64,000 nt of DNA from SVTX01 sp045602385 (GCA_045602385.1 JAZSBL010000042.1:1-64000), one strand, 5' to 3'; shown: positions 52,285 to 62,080, counted from the stretch's first letter. Program-made: numbers and translations. The notes: a model not told the origin generated them from the sequence alone.

Positions 52285-52332
52285 GTAGTGAGACCATTTT
52301 TACAAGTCCACAAGTTCGGGAGAATCAACAAT

Positions 52333-53232
52333 ATGTCAAACAAATATACATTTTCTGTGATCGGCGGCGATCACAGGCAGGTCACAATTATAAAAAAGCT
52401 ACTATCACTCGGTCATCGCGTCAAGATCTTTTCGTTCGGCGCGACAATTGAGTGCATTACAGGCGCGGAGATAACCTCATCAGCCGAAAAGGCTCTTGCC
52501 GGATGCGATGTTCTCCTTCTTCCCTTACCAATGAGCCGCGATGGGATAAATATTAATCTTACATCACCCGATCAGGCGGTCAAAGCTGCGTCTCTTTTCG
52601 CACTGATTTCAAGGAAAGATAAGCCTCTCGTTTTAGGCGGAATGGTATCCAATGAAGCACGCGAGCGGTTAGGCAACAACGGCATAGAGGTGATCGATTA
52701 TTATAAAAACGATGTTCTTCAGCAAAAGAATGCACTGCCAAGCGCAGAGGGCGCGATTATGGTGGCAATGGAAAATACCGACAGGGTCATTGAAGGCATG
52801 AAGGCTCTCGTGTGCGGATACGGACGTATCGGCAAGATCCTCTCTCAAAAGCTAAAGCTTCTCGGCGCAGACGTATCCGTTGCCGCGCGCAGAGATGAGG
52901 TCTTATGCGAAATCGCAATGGGTGGATTTAGCCCCGTGGATCTAAGATCGACTGATGGACTTCTTGGCGCATCTAAAAACTCGGATGTTATTTTCAACAC
53001 GATCCCGATGCAGATCTTCACAAAGCACGTAATCGATAAAATAGAAGCAGATCCCCTTTACATCGAGATAGCGTCATCGCCCGGCGGCATAGACCTTCAA
53101 GCGGCACGCGAGCGCGGTATGAGATTGATCTTCGCTCCATCTCTACCCGGTAAATACGCTCCAGCCAGCGCGGGGGATTACATTTTTGAGACGGTAAAAG
53201 ATATTCTTGACAAACGAGGTATGAATATATGA
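52333..53232 (+). CDS. dpaA: Dipicolinate synthase subunit A
   Basis: The product is 299 residues (SpoVFA). The ATG at 52333 follows GGGAG; the longer frame to 52288 is non-coding. FSVIGGDHRQVTIIKKL is the family start, and VCGYGRIGKIL is the NAD(P) loop of the second Rossmann domain. It makes dipicolinic acid, the spore-core calcium chelator, from dihydrodipicolinate together with DpaB. Many cluster I clostridia lack dpaAB and use EtfA, so its presence argues against that group. Confidence 0.95.
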   Translation: MSNKYTFSVIGGDHRQVTIIKKLLSLGHRVKIFSFGATIECITGAEITSSAEKALAGCDVLLLPLPMSRDGININLTSPDQAVKAASLFALISRKDKPLVLGGMVSNEARERLGNNGIEVIDYYKNDVLQQKNALPSAEGAIMVAMENTDRVIEGMKALVCGYGRIGKILSQKLKLLGADVSVAARRDEVLCEIAMGGFSPVDLRSTDGLLGASKNSDVIFNTIPMQIFTKHVIDKIEADPLYIEIASSPGGIDLQAARERGMRLIFAPSLPGKYAPASAGDYIFETVKDILDKRGMNI

Positions 53233-53789
53233 TAGGCTACGCTTTATGTGGTTCGTTCTGCACCTTCAAGGCATCCACAGAAGCTCTTTTAAGCTTGAAG
53301 GATAAATACGGAGATATAGTCCCCATTATGAGCTTTAATGCTTACTGCACCGATACTCGGTTCGGTGGACATGACGAATGGATAGAAAAAATAGAGGGGA
53401 TATGTGGAAACAAGATTATCCATACGATACACGATGCAGAGCCGCTGGGGCCCAAAATCGCCCTTGATGCTCTGATTATTGCACCGTGCACGGGAAATAC
53501 TCTCGCAAAGCTTGCAAACGGAATTACCGACACCCCCGTATGCATGGCGGCGAAGGCCCATCTTCGCTCTGATCGGCCGCTTGTTATTGCCCTTGCATCA
53601 AACGATGCCATGAGCGCAAACCTTGGAAATATCGCAAAGCTGCTATTGCGGAAAAACATATATTTCGTCCCCATGCTTCAGGATGACCCGATAAAAAAGC
53701 CCCACTCTCTTGTTGCGGATTTTTCGCTTCTTGAGAAAACGCTTGAGGGTGCGCTTTCGGGTAAGCAGATAAGAAAGCTATTTCTCTGA
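53229..53789 (+). CDS. dpaB: Dipicolinate synthase subunit B
   Basis: The product is 186 residues (SpoVFB), a flavoprotein-like subunit. GYALCGSFCTFKA, APCTGNTLAKLANGITDTPV and FVPMLQDDPIKKPHSLVADF are signatures. It overlaps dpaA by four bases, so both subunits are made in equal amounts. Confidence 0.95.
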   Translation: MIGYALCGSFCTFKASTEALLSLKDKYGDIVPIMSFNAYCTDTRFGGHDEWIEKIEGICGNKIIHTIHDAEPLGPKIALDALIIAPCTGNTLAKLANGITDTPVCMAAKAHLRSDRPLVIALASNDAMSANLGNIAKLLLRKNIYFVPMLQDDPIKKPHSLVADFSLLEKTLEGALSGKQIRKLFL

Positions 53790-53802
53790 TAAAACAAAAA
53801 AC

Positions 53803-53828
53803 GGCACAAGCGCATTTGCGCTTGTGCC
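53803..53828. terminator. Shared terminator of dpaAB and the dehydrogenase gene
   Basis: Twelve-base perfect arms (53803-53814 and 53817-53828) with a two-base loop. On the minus strand GTTTTTTGTTTT follows, so it works best for the dehydrogenase. Confidence 0.85.
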
Positions 53829-53835
53829 ATGTTCT

Positions 53836-54789
53836 TTATACTATTCGGTTGCGTGATTCGCCCTTCAAATATGCCTCGATGTTTTTAACGGTCTCGTTGC
53901 AGCAGCGCACGCGCGCCTCGTATGATCCCCACGCCATATGCGGTGTGAGGAGCACGTTATCACGTCCCGCAATCGACGCATAAGGATGATCATTTGGAAA
54001 GGGCTCGACAGAATAAACGTCTACTCCCACTCCGCCTATCCTTCCTTCAATTACCGCGTCGGCAACTGCGGCTTCATCAACCACCGCGCCCCTTGCTACG
54101 TTGATAAGGATAGCATCCCTCTTCATCATAGCAACACGCTCGCGATTTATAAGATTGCGTGTTCCGTCATTTAAAGGTGTGTGAATACTGATAATATCCG
54201 AATTTGCGCATAGTGTATCGATATCAACGCACTCCGCGCCAGCAACCGGTGTACGCTTATATACCATCACCTTACAGCCAAGCGCCTCGGCAACACGGGC
54301 AACCTGCTTGCCTATATTTCCGTATCCGACTATTCCCCACGTCTTACCGTATATCTCATGGTATACGGGGGTGAGAATATTCGCACTCGTTCCGCGAGAG
54401 TAAGTACCGTCGGCAACAAGTCGGTTATACTCGTTGAGATGGCATATCAAAGACAAAGCCATAGACACCGTAAGCTGGGCTACGTTCTGCGTGGAATAAC
54501 CCACAACATTACATACCGCAATTCCGTTTTCCCTGCAATAATCAAGATCGATATTATCGAATCCCGTAGCGGTTTCACATATAAGCTTTACGCTTTTACA
54601 CTCCGAAAGATTATGTCTGCCGACCTTGATCTTATTGAGAATTATAACGTCACTGTCGGCAACGTTTTTCGCAAAGTCCTCGGCGGATGTATTCATAAAT
54701 ATCCGAAGCTCTCCGAATCTCTCAAACATTGAAAGGTCAATATCCGAGCCAAGTGTTGCGGAATCCAAAACTGTAAGCTTAAGTGACAT
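53836..54789 (-). CDS. D-isomer-specific 2-hydroxyacid dehydrogenase
   Basis: The product is 317 residues. GIVGYGNIGKQVARVAEALG is the NAD loop (about 147-166). The catalytic Arg lies in NVARGAVVDEAAV, Glu in VDVYSVEPF, and His in LLTPHMAWGS. The family includes glycerate, lactate and hydroxypyruvate reductases. Its start overlaps the stop of the small anchored protein by one base (TAATG), so the two are coupled. Confidence 0.9.
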   Translation of the reverse strand: MSLKLTVLDSATLGSDIDLSMFERFGELRIFMNTSAEDFAKNVADSDVIILNKIKVGRHNLSECKSVKLICETATGFDNIDLDYCRENGIAVCNVVGYSTQNVAQLTVSMALSLICHLNEYNRLVADGTYSRGTSANILTPVYHEIYGKTWGIVGYGNIGKQVARVAEALGCKVMVYKRTPVAGAECVDIDTLCANSDIISIHTPLNDGTRNLINRERVAMMKRDAILINVARGAVVDEAAVADAVIEGRIGGVGVDVYSVEPFPNDHPYASIAGRDNVLLTPHMAWGSYEARVRCCNETVKNIEAYLKGESRNRIV

Positions 54790-55022
54790 TATGCCTCACC
54801 CTCTGCCTTATATTCATCATCCGATTCAAATTCTACGTCAGAAAGCTTTTCTTCCAAGATGGCGCGGATCTCGTCTTCGATCTCTGCCTCTCTCTGCTTC
54901 TCGGCTTCTGCTCTCTTTTTAAGCATTGCAAGCATTGCACCGATTGCGGCTATTGCGGCAACCACTCCAGCAGCTAAGAAAATCAGCTTGCGAAGATTAT
55001 TCTTCTTTTTTGTTCTTTTCAT
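54789..55022 (-). CDS. Small membrane-anchored acidic helical protein
   Basis: The product is 77 residues: a basic N-terminus (MKRTKKKNNLRK), one membrane helix (about 13-35), then an acidic coiled-coil-like tail (KKRAEAEKQREAEIEDEIRA and on). It overlaps the dehydrogenase start by one base. Function unknown; it may tether something at the membrane. Confidence 0.7.
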   Translation of the reverse strand: MKRTKKKNNLRKLIFLAAGVVAAIAAIGAMLAMLKKRAEAEKQREAEIEDEIRAILEEKLSDVEFESDDEYKAEGEA

Positions 55023-55054
55023 ATTTTAAAACTCCGTTTGTTCAAAATTTAAAC

Positions 55055-56476
55055 TCAGTTGTCAACCTTGAATCCGAAATAGTTTACTGTGTTGTAGTAG
55101 GATATACGCTCAACGATCTCTGCAGCAGCATCGTAATCGGGATAAAGTCCCTTTTCAACCCATTCTCCGATAATGTTGCAAAGAATTCTGCGGAAATACT
55201 CGTGTCTGGGGTAAGACATGAAGCTACGGGAGTCGGTGAGCATTCCGAGGAAGTTACCGAGGGATGCGAGGTTACCGAAGCTCTTCATCTGAGCCTCCAT
55301 ACCGTCAATGTTATCATTGAACCACCATCCGCTGCCCTGTACCACTGTGGGCTTGTTGCTTCCGTCTCCGCGGCAGAAGCTTCCGCAAAGAGTTCCTACA
55401 GCCGCGTTATCTGCGGGATTGATGGGGTAAATTATCGTTCTGGGAAGCGCCTCGTTCTCCTGGAGATAATTGAGGAGCTGTGCCATATCAGCTATGCAGT
55501 TCTGCGCGTGGATCGTATCGTATCCGGAGTCGGGGCCGAGCTTTGCAAACATAGTCTTGTTGGGATTTCTCAATACACCGTAGTGAAGCTGAAGCACCCA
55601 ACCGCGCTTTACATATTCAAGTCCGAAAAATCTCATCATCTGAGTCTTCCAAAGCGCAAGCTCGTTTTCGGTAATTCCCTCGCCGTCGTTGGCAAGAGCC
55701 TTTTTGAATATCTCGTTTGCATGATATGCGTCGGGCTTGCAGAAAGGAATGTAATTGTCCATTCCGTGGTCAGCCGTTAAGCATCCGAGTGCAGCAAATC
55801 TATCAAGAGAAACCTGATATGCCTTGCAAAGGCTATCAAGGTCGGTGATCTCAACGCCTGTGCTCTTTGCAAGCGACTGAATATACGCGGTGATCCCGCG
55901 TCTTTCGATATTAAGACCCTTATCTGGACGAAATGCGGGAAGAACCTGAACCTCAAAGCCCGAAGCCTTGATCTCTGCATGGTAATGGAGATCGTCGATC
56001 GGGTCGTCGGTCGTGCATACGAGCTTAACGTTAGAATTTACGATGTAGTCACGTGCTCCCCAATTATCCTTTGCGATCTTCTCGGATGTGATCTCCCAGA
56101 TCTTCTGACAGTTCGCGCTATTGATGGTAAGCTCACAATCAAAGTATCTGCGAAGCTCAAGGTGGCTCCAATGATATACGGGGTTGCCTATAAGAAGAGG
56201 CATGATACGGCAGTACTCGCTGAACTTTTCAAAGTCAGAAGCGTCTCCCGTGATATATTTCTCATCAACTCCGCAGGAGCGCATTGCTCTCCACTTATAG
56301 TGGTCTGCATAGAGCCAAAGCTCGGTTATATTGGTAAACTTCTTGTTCTCCGCAATCTCCGCAGGCACGAGGTGGCAATGGTAGTCTATTACAGGCAGCT
56401 TTGCCGCATGCTCGTGATAAAGCTTTTGGGCTGTGGGTGTTTCAAGAAGAAAATCCTTATCCATAAATTTTTTCAT
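55055..56476 (-). CDS. uxaC: Glucuronate isomerase
   Basis: The product is 473 residues. VIDYHCHLVPAEIAENK carries the HxH metal motif, and YIVNSNVKLVCTTDDPIDDL and LSYPRHEYFRRILC are signatures (the last from FMSYPRHEYF). It converts D-glucuronate to fructuronate and galacturonate to tagaturonate. The next enzyme is probably the SDR at 2076. AGAGGT precedes the ATG. Its promoter is at 56512-56540. Confidence 0.94.
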   Translation of the reverse strand: MKKFMDKDFLLETPTAQKLYHEHAAKLPVIDYHCHLVPAEIAENKKFTNITELWLYADHYKWRAMRSCGVDEKYITGDASDFEKFSEYCRIMPLLIGNPVYHWSHLELRRYFDCELTINSANCQKIWEITSEKIAKDNWGARDYIVNSNVKLVCTTDDPIDDLHYHAEIKASGFEVQVLPAFRPDKGLNIERRGITAYIQSLAKSTGVEITDLDSLCKAYQVSLDRFAALGCLTADHGMDNYIPFCKPDAYHANEIFKKALANDGEGITENELALWKTQMMRFFGLEYVKRGWVLQLHYGVLRNPNKTMFAKLGPDSGYDTIHAQNCIADMAQLLNYLQENEALPRTIIYPINPADNAAVGTLCGSFCRGDGSNKPTVVQGSGWWFNDNIDGMEAQMKSFGNLASLGNFLGMLTDSRSFMSYPRHEYFRRILCNIIGEWVEKGLYPDYDAAAEIVERISYYNTVNYFGFKVDN

Positions 56477-56511
56477 GTTGTTTTACCTCTGTGTAAAATT
56501 TAGTTAAGTAT

Positions 56512-56540
56512 ATTCTATCACAACTTGACCCCTTTTTCAA
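56512..56540 (-). promoter_or_regulatory. Vegetative promoter of uxaC
   Basis: On the minus strand TTGAAA (56535-56540), a 17-base spacer and TAGAAT (56512-56517) lie 35 bases before the ATG. Confidence 0.7.
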
Positions 56541-56589
56541 GTATATTAATACATTTTAAGTCGTTTTTTTACAGCAATATAAGTTTTTA

Positions 56590-56618
56590 TTGACACGCTG
56601 AGCTTTCTGTGGTATAAT
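56590..56618 (+). promoter_or_regulatory. Consensus promoter of the MutS-like gene
   Basis: TTGACA (56590-56595), a 17-base spacer and TATAAT (56613-56618) match the consensus exactly, 64 bases before the ATG. Confidence 0.85.
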
Positions 56619-56682
56619 TTATGCGTTAAAATGTGTAAAAAACGAGCCGACATACAGTCTGCTCATTACGGAAGGATAGAAA

Positions 56683-58287
56683 ATGTATCTTACTAATTTC
56701 AGTCTGCTATTCCCCGATGAAATCACAAAAAAGGAGCATTACTCCGGCATAAGCACCCCTGATATAGATATGTATACCCTTGAGGAGCTTGGCATGCTTG
56801 AGATGCTTGACCTTAAGAGCTCCGAGCTTTCGGATTATTTCACGACCTCCGAGTCTGTCATGAAGTACAGAAACGAGGTCTTTGCGGACATGCTTGCTTC
56901 TCCAGAGCTTTCAGCGACACTAAACAAGCTCATGCCCGTACTGTCGGATATCACCGAGCTTCGCCGTCTTGAGTCGGACAGCCAGAGTGACGACTATCTC
57001 TCAAGCATAACGGAAATTGAGCTCTATATCTCATGTATCGACATTCTTTACAGCGGATTTAAAAACATTACAGGACTTCAGAGCCGCGCCTTTACCCACT
57101 TCTCCGAAAAGATACGGGAGCTTGCGGAATCCGAATACTACCTTGAGCTTAACAAGAAGCTCTCCGAGCTGACACGAAGAGTCCGTGAGATCAAGAGCGT
57201 ATCGATCGGTGTAAATCTTGACGCGCAGCTTCGCCCCTCGTATGCGGGCGTTTTGTCGATAAACTCTGAGCCTTTTAAATCGGGAGATACTATCGATAAG
57301 ATATTACGGCTCGATTTCAAGGACGATGACTACACCTGCATAGCTAACCTTGTTCCCTTTGGCAAGTCACAGTCGGAGAATCAAAAGAGCGCAATGTCTA
57401 CCGCATTTAACTCCGCTATCAACGAGGTATATCGCTCTTCCCTCAAATCCTGGAAAAAGATAATCCAGGCCTACGTTCTTGAGAACACCGATTTTCTGCT
57501 TAATCTTATGCCTGAGATCGAATTTGTTGTCAAGGGCACGGAGCTTCTCTCAAAGCTCAAATCCAGAGGATGCGAGCTTGCAAATCCCGTTATTGCCCCA
57601 ATGAGCGAGAGGATCTTTAACGCTAACGATCTTTACAATCCCGCAGTCGCACTGAAGCTTGACGAGGGTGAGGAGATCGTTGCGAACGACGTTAGCTTTA
57701 ACGATACTGACGCGTACATATACGTTCTTACCGGTCCTAACAGAGGTGGTAAGTCGGTCATCACTTGCGCACTTGGTCTTTCTGTGGCAATGATGCAGCT
57801 TGGAATGTTCGTACCCGCAAGACAGGCGACCATAAGCCCTGTTGACGCTATATATACCCACTTCCCGACCGGAGCTGACGACACTATAGATAAGGGTCGT
57901 CTTGGCGAGGAGTGCGCAAGACTCGGCGAAATTTTCGACGCTGTCACACCTAACAGCCTTGTGTTGCTTGACGAGTCCTTCTCTTCTACCGGATCGTATG
58001 AGGGCTCTTATATCGCGGCAGAGGTCCTTTCCGGAATATCAATGGTAGGTTGCCGTTGTCTCTTTGCAACTCATCTTCATGAGCTTGCCGCAGAGATCGA
58101 TCGCATAAACGCTGACACGGTATCCCGCGGCGGCGCCAAAATCGACACCCTTGTAGCCGGCATTGAGGAGGGTCAAAGATCCTTCAAGATATTCCGCGCA
58201 AAGCCCGACGGAAAGAGCTACGCCCGTGATATTGCCGAAAGATACGGTCTTACATACGAAAATATACTCAAAAAAATTGGCAAATAA
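56683..58287 (+). CDS. MutS-like ATPase without mismatch-recognition domain
   Basis: The product is 534 residues. The N-terminal 340 residues are helical (lever/core-like) with no mismatch-binding Phe-x-Glu domain. The ATPase has Walker A GPNRGGKS (about 351-358; the usual Met is Arg), Walker B LVLLDESFSSTG (about 425-436) and the His switch ATHLHELA. It resembles the diverged MutS families without domain I, whose roles include recombination control or structure-specific binding. A nuclease Smr domain is absent. It has its own consensus promoter. Confidence 0.82.
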   Translation: MYLTNFSLLFPDEITKKEHYSGISTPDIDMYTLEELGMLEMLDLKSSELSDYFTTSESVMKYRNEVFADMLASPELSATLNKLMPVLSDITELRRLESDSQSDDYLSSITEIELYISCIDILYSGFKNITGLQSRAFTHFSEKIRELAESEYYLELNKKLSELTRRVREIKSVSIGVNLDAQLRPSYAGVLSINSEPFKSGDTIDKILRLDFKDDDYTCIANLVPFGKSQSENQKSAMSTAFNSAINEVYRSSLKSWKKIIQAYVLENTDFLLNLMPEIEFVVKGTELLSKLKSRGCELANPVIAPMSERIFNANDLYNPAVALKLDEGEEIVANDVSFNDTDAYIYVLTGPNRGGKSVITCALGLSVAMMQLGMFVPARQATISPVDAIYTHFPTGADDTIDKGRLGEECARLGEIFDAVTPNSLVLLDESFSSTGSYEGSYIAAEVLSGISMVGCRCLFATHLHELAAEIDRINADTVSRGGAKIDTLVAGIEEGQRSFKIFRAKPDGKSYARDIAERYGLTYENILKKIGK

Positions 58288-58293
58288 CATAAG

Positions 58294-58324
58294 AAACCGC
58301 AGGACGGGATCCGTCCTGCGGTTT
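58294..58324. terminator. Bidirectional terminator
   Basis: Fourteen-base arms (58294-58307 and 58311-58324) with a three-base loop and TTTTTCTTT after it lie between the convergent MutS-like and SLH genes. Confidence 0.9.
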
Positions 58325-58328
58325 TTCT

Positions 58329-59687
58329 TTATTTACCGATAACCTGCATCGTCTTATTTAAGAGCTTTGCCATATCCCCCCTTGTAACACTTGCCCCCGC
58401 ATCAACTGTCATATCCGGGAACTCAAGTATACCAAGAGTGTAAAGAGATTCTATTGCCGCATTAGACCATGACGGAATATTATCGGAATCTGCAAACGTG
58501 GGGGTCACGTCAGGCTTGGCATAACCAATCATATTGCTGATAATCACTGCCGCTTCCGATAGCTGAACCGTATCGTCAGGCCTGAAATATATCTCCCCGT
58601 TTTGCTTTATACCGCTTATGTATCCCTTGGAATATGCAAGCGCGATATATCCCTTCATTGCCGGGTTTATATCTCCGTCATCCGCAAATCCCGTGGTTGC
58701 AACGTCCGGCACGCTCTTGATCCCGATAGCATTCATAGCGGTCACAACAAGCTCCGCGCGGCTGACCTCTCTATCCGCCTCAAAATAGAAATAATTGCCC
58801 ACCTGCACGCCGTTCATAAGTCCCGATTCCGTGACAGCAAGCGCGTGACTGTAAAGCTCGTTTTCAAGCATATCACTGTATACCAACGCGGTCTTTTGCG
58901 CGTTGACCTCGATAGTCACCTTTGCAGAGGTACTGTAATTTCCGTATTTATCTCTGACAACGTACTCAAAGCTATCACTTCCCGTATACGATTCATTCGG
59001 TGTATAGGTATATGTTCCGAGTGTCTTATTTTCAAGAACCAGCAGACCGTGCGCGGGATAGCTGACTATCTCGTACGTAAGCTCATCTCCCTCCGGATCA
59101 TGTCCCGCCAGCACGCCGCTTATCATTATATCCTTATATGTTTCGTTATTTAGCGAAGCATAAGATGCCATTTTAACGGTTGGTGAATAATTTACCGAAT
59201 CCAGCATGAAAATATTGCAGATAATATCGTATGAATTGTCGTCTACCGAAAACTCAAAGCTTGCAGGCTTACCCAATCCCGTTTTTGCCTCCTCGTATGT
59301 CATGAGTGAGATATTGTCTGCGCTGATCCTTTGTCCCACCGACACCGCATCTCCGCCGATATAAAGCGCACCGCAGCTGACGCTTGGAAGTGCGGTTATC
59401 GTTATACTCTCTATGCTTGACAGGTTCATCGCGCACATAAATCTTTCCGCGGAAAACGAGAGCGCATTCCCGCTTATTCCCGCTATCGCCATTTGGTTCT
59501 GATAGGCTATGACCTCAAGCGCGCCCGACACCATACCCTGTTGGTTTGCAAGCACCGCAGTTCCGCTTGATATCATATTATCAAGCGCCGTGGGCCGTGA
59601 TTCCTCTGCCGAAACAGCGATACACAAGGCGCAGGTCACAAGTCCTACTGCCACAAATATCACTAATAATTTTTTAAACAGCTTCAT
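58329..59687 (-). CDS. SLH-domain surface protein with cadherin-like repeat
   Basis: The product is 452 residues. GGAGGAAGAT precedes the ATG at 59687. MKLFKKLLVIFVAVGLVTCA is a signal peptide. A unique N-terminal region (35-190) is followed by a cadherin-like/Ig-like repeat with HDPEGDELTYEIVSYPAHG and YTYTPNESYTGSDSFEY (about 195-265). The last 170 residues hold two to three SLH motifs (REVSRAELVV, GFADDGDINPAMKGYIALAY, FRPDDTVQLSEAAVIISNMI, VTRGDMAKLL). SLH domains bind secondary wall polymers, so the protein is on the cell surface. Confidence 0.85.
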   Translation of the reverse strand: MKLFKKLLVIFVAVGLVTCALCIAVSAEESRPTALDNMISSGTAVLANQQGMVSGALEVIAYQNQMAIAGISGNALSFSAERFMCAMNLSSIESITITALPSVSCGALYIGGDAVSVGQRISADNISLMTYEEAKTGLGKPASFEFSVDDNSYDIICNIFMLDSVNYSPTVKMASYASLNNETYKDIMISGVLAGHDPEGDELTYEIVSYPAHGLLVLENKTLGTYTYTPNESYTGSDSFEYVVRDKYGNYSTSAKVTIEVNAQKTALVYSDMLENELYSHALAVTESGLMNGVQVGNYFYFEADREVSRAELVVTAMNAIGIKSVPDVATTGFADDGDINPAMKGYIALAYSKGYISGIKQNGEIYFRPDDTVQLSEAAVIISNMIGYAKPDVTPTFADSDNIPSWSNAAIESLYTLGILEFPDMTVDAGASVTRGDMAKLLNKTMQVIGK

Positions 59688-59861
59688 ATCTTCCTCCAAA
59701 AATTTTAATCTGTCTAATTATATTTGCAAAAGGCCTTTTTTATTACCAGACAGCTTTTCCCATACCGAGATTTTCCGCTACAAGTTACAAATTATTCGCA
59801 CTTTTGTTTTTGATATGTGATATAATGGTTTTATTGAAGTATGCTTTAGAGGAAATGTCAA

Positions 59862-60821
59862 ATGAAATTTATTATCGAAACGCGCGATGCGGGGATGACG
59901 GTCTTATCCTTTCTGAAATCAAAATTGAAGATATCCACATCCGCGCTTGCATCTCTGAAGCGTGTCGATATGGGAATTTGCGTGAATGAAAAGCACGTAA
60001 CGGTCAGATATATCCTCTCCGAGGGTGATATCCTTACAATAAAGGATAGGGACTCCTTTGAGGACGTGAACGAGACCGTTGAGCCACATTGTATTCCGCT
60101 TGACGTAATACTTGAAAACGAGGAGCTTTTTATCATAAACAAGCCGCCGTTCATGCCTACGCATCCTTCACATAACCACACCGATGATACTTTAGCAAAT
60201 GCCTTGGCGCATCTATATGCAGAGCGCGGAGAGCCTTTGGTCTTCCGCCCCATAGGCAGGCTTGACCGAAACACAAGCGGAATATCTCTTATAGCAAAAA
60301 GCTCCATATCCGCGTCGTTTCTCCACTATGCGCGATCCCATGGCATGATGCAGAAAAAATACATAGCCTTGCTTGAGGGTAAGATCGCAGACGATGAAGA
60401 TTGGCACGTTACAGAAACGTATATGAAACGAAGCGAGGACAGCGTTATAGTCAGGTGCGTTGGCGAAAGCAATGACCCCGACGCGTTCGTTGCCATAACG
60501 CGTTGGCGGGTGTTGTATTCCTCTGATGCACTCAGCGTGGTAGAGGCTATTCCCGAAACCGGGCGAACACACCAATTAAGAGTTCATTTCTCTCACCTCG
60601 GTCATCCCATACTCGGTGATGATATTTACGGAACCGAAAGTGAAATGATCTCGCGCCACGCTCTGCATGCATACAGTCTCTCTATCCCCATGCCGTACTG
60701 TTGCGAGAGCAAGACATTTACCTCTTACCCTCCGGCGGATATGCGCAGAGCATTTGAGCTTATAACAGGTGAGGAATTATCAAAATATATACCAATCACA
60801 AAGGATACGAATGAAAAATAA
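59862..60821 (+). CDS. RluA/RluD-family pseudouridine synthase
   Basis: The product is 319 residues. An S4-like domain (about 10-70) precedes the synthase domain with IGRLDRNTSGISLIAKS (catalytic Asp about 135), YIALLEGKI and ETGRTHQLRVHFSHLGHPIL. It modifies uridines in 23S rRNA or tRNA. GAGGAAA precedes the ATG. Its end overlaps the next gene by 11 bases. Confidence 0.9.
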   Translation: MKFIIETRDAGMTVLSFLKSKLKISTSALASLKRVDMGICVNEKHVTVRYILSEGDILTIKDRDSFEDVNETVEPHCIPLDVILENEELFIINKPPFMPTHPSHNHTDDTLANALAHLYAERGEPLVFRPIGRLDRNTSGISLIAKSSISASFLHYARSHGMMQKKYIALLEGKIADDEDWHVTETYMKRSEDSVIVRCVGESNDPDAFVAITRWRVLYSSDALSVVEAIPETGRTHQLRVHFSHLGHPILGDDIYGTESEMISRHALHAYSLSIPMPYCCESKTFTSYPPADMRRAFELITGEELSKYIPITKDTNEK

Positions 60822-62013
60822 CACACACGGATCGCCTTCGCGCGAACGCATAATAGATGCCAAGGATTACTTTTTTCTTCCCGATGAGGAAAAAGCCTTT
60901 TATAAGGAGCATGATAAAAAATACGAGAGGCTCCCGCTATGGAGCAAAATATCTCTGATCGTCGCCGCGGTATCTCTATTGCTCTACATTGTAATATGTA
61001 TTAGTCCCGTTTTTGCGGATTTCTTTAACAAATATATCGGCGGTTTCTTCAGATTTTTATTTGCACAGATAACCAATATTCTGCCTTTCTCCTTGGCAGA
61101 GGCCGCCTTAATACTGATACCGGTTTTTCTTTTTTTGATAATAAGATACGTTTGGATATGCCGATGCAACACGCGTAAGGCTACGATCGTAACTCTGCTT
61201 TGCATACTTTCGGTTGCATCTATATTCTTTTCAAGCTTCGTTTGGACCTTTGCCGCAGGATACCGAGGCACAGCTCTTGAGGATAAGCTGGAAATAAAAT
61301 CCGAAAAGATAGATAAATACGATCTTTACAATACCACCGTATATTTGGTCGGTGAGATCAACATGCTCTCACCCCAAATCGCATATGATAGCGACGGTTT
61401 TTCGGTAATGCCTTATTGCATTAATGAAATGAACAACAAGCTTATTGACGCTTATGAGGTATTTGCATCCGAGAACGGCTTTGTCAACAATTTCTACAGC
61501 AGACTGAAGCCTGTGCTGTTAAGCGAGGCAATGTCCTACGCCCACATAACCGGAATATACACCTATTTTACGGGAGAGTCGAATATCAACGTATGCTTCC
61601 CGGACTACACGTTGCCGTATACAGCCGCGCACGAGCTTGCACACCAGAGAGGAATAGCCAAAGAGGACGAGGCCAACATGATGGCTTTCTTAATATCCGT
61701 TCGCTCCGATGACGCATATATCAGATACTGCGCGTATGTGAACATGTATGAGTACGTTGCGAACGCTCTCTACAAAGCAGACAAGGAGCTATTCAAAAAG
61801 GCGTACAGGATGCTTGATTCGGACGTAGCCGCTGAGCAGGTAGCATACAATGCATTTTTCGAAAAATACTCCGAATCGGTCACAAGCCAGGTAAGCGGAA
61901 CAGTCAACGATATATATCTTCAATCGCAAGGCACCGAGGGCGAAAAGAGCTACGGAATGGTGGTAGATCTCACCGTTGCATACCTCAAAAGCCTTGGCAA
62001 AATCGAGAAATAA
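60811..62013 (+). CDS. DUF3810 membrane protein with HExxH motif
   Basis: The product is 400 residues. The ATG at 60811 follows AAAGGA and lies inside the end of the pseudouridine synthase gene, so translation is coupled. Three membrane helices (about 48-68, 85-112 and 120-150) are followed by an extracellular part with FPDYTLPYTAAHELAHQRGI, where HELAH (about 272) is a zinc-protease-type HExxH, then EDEANMMAFL. DUF3810 is thought to be a metallopeptidase family; the substrate is unknown. Confidence 0.82.
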   Translation: MKNNTHGSPSRERIIDAKDYFFLPDEEKAFYKEHDKKYERLPLWSKISLIVAAVSLLLYIVICISPVFADFFNKYIGGFFRFLFAQITNILPFSLAEAALILIPVFLFLIIRYVWICRCNTRKATIVTLLCILSVASIFFSSFVWTFAAGYRGTALEDKLEIKSEKIDKYDLYNTTVYLVGEINMLSPQIAYDSDGFSVMPYCINEMNNKLIDAYEVFASENGFVNNFYSRLKPVLLSEAMSYAHITGIYTYFTGESNINVCFPDYTLPYTAAHELAHQRGIAKEDEANMMAFLISVRSDDAYIRYCAYVNMYEYVANALYKADKELFKKAYRMLDSDVAAEQVAYNAFFEKYSESVTSQVSGTVNDIYLQSQGTEGEKSYGMVVDLTVAYLKSLGKIEK

Positions 62014-62025
62014 AACGAACAAAAA

Positions 62026-62066
62026 ATTACCTCACGGAATACAATATACGTGAGGTGATTTTTTTA
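62026..62066 (+). terminator. Terminator after the DUF3810 gene
   Basis: Eleven-base arms (62026-62036 and 62049-62059, one G-U pair) are followed by TTTTTTT. Confidence 0.85.
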
Positions 62067-62080
62067 TTTTTATGCATTTT

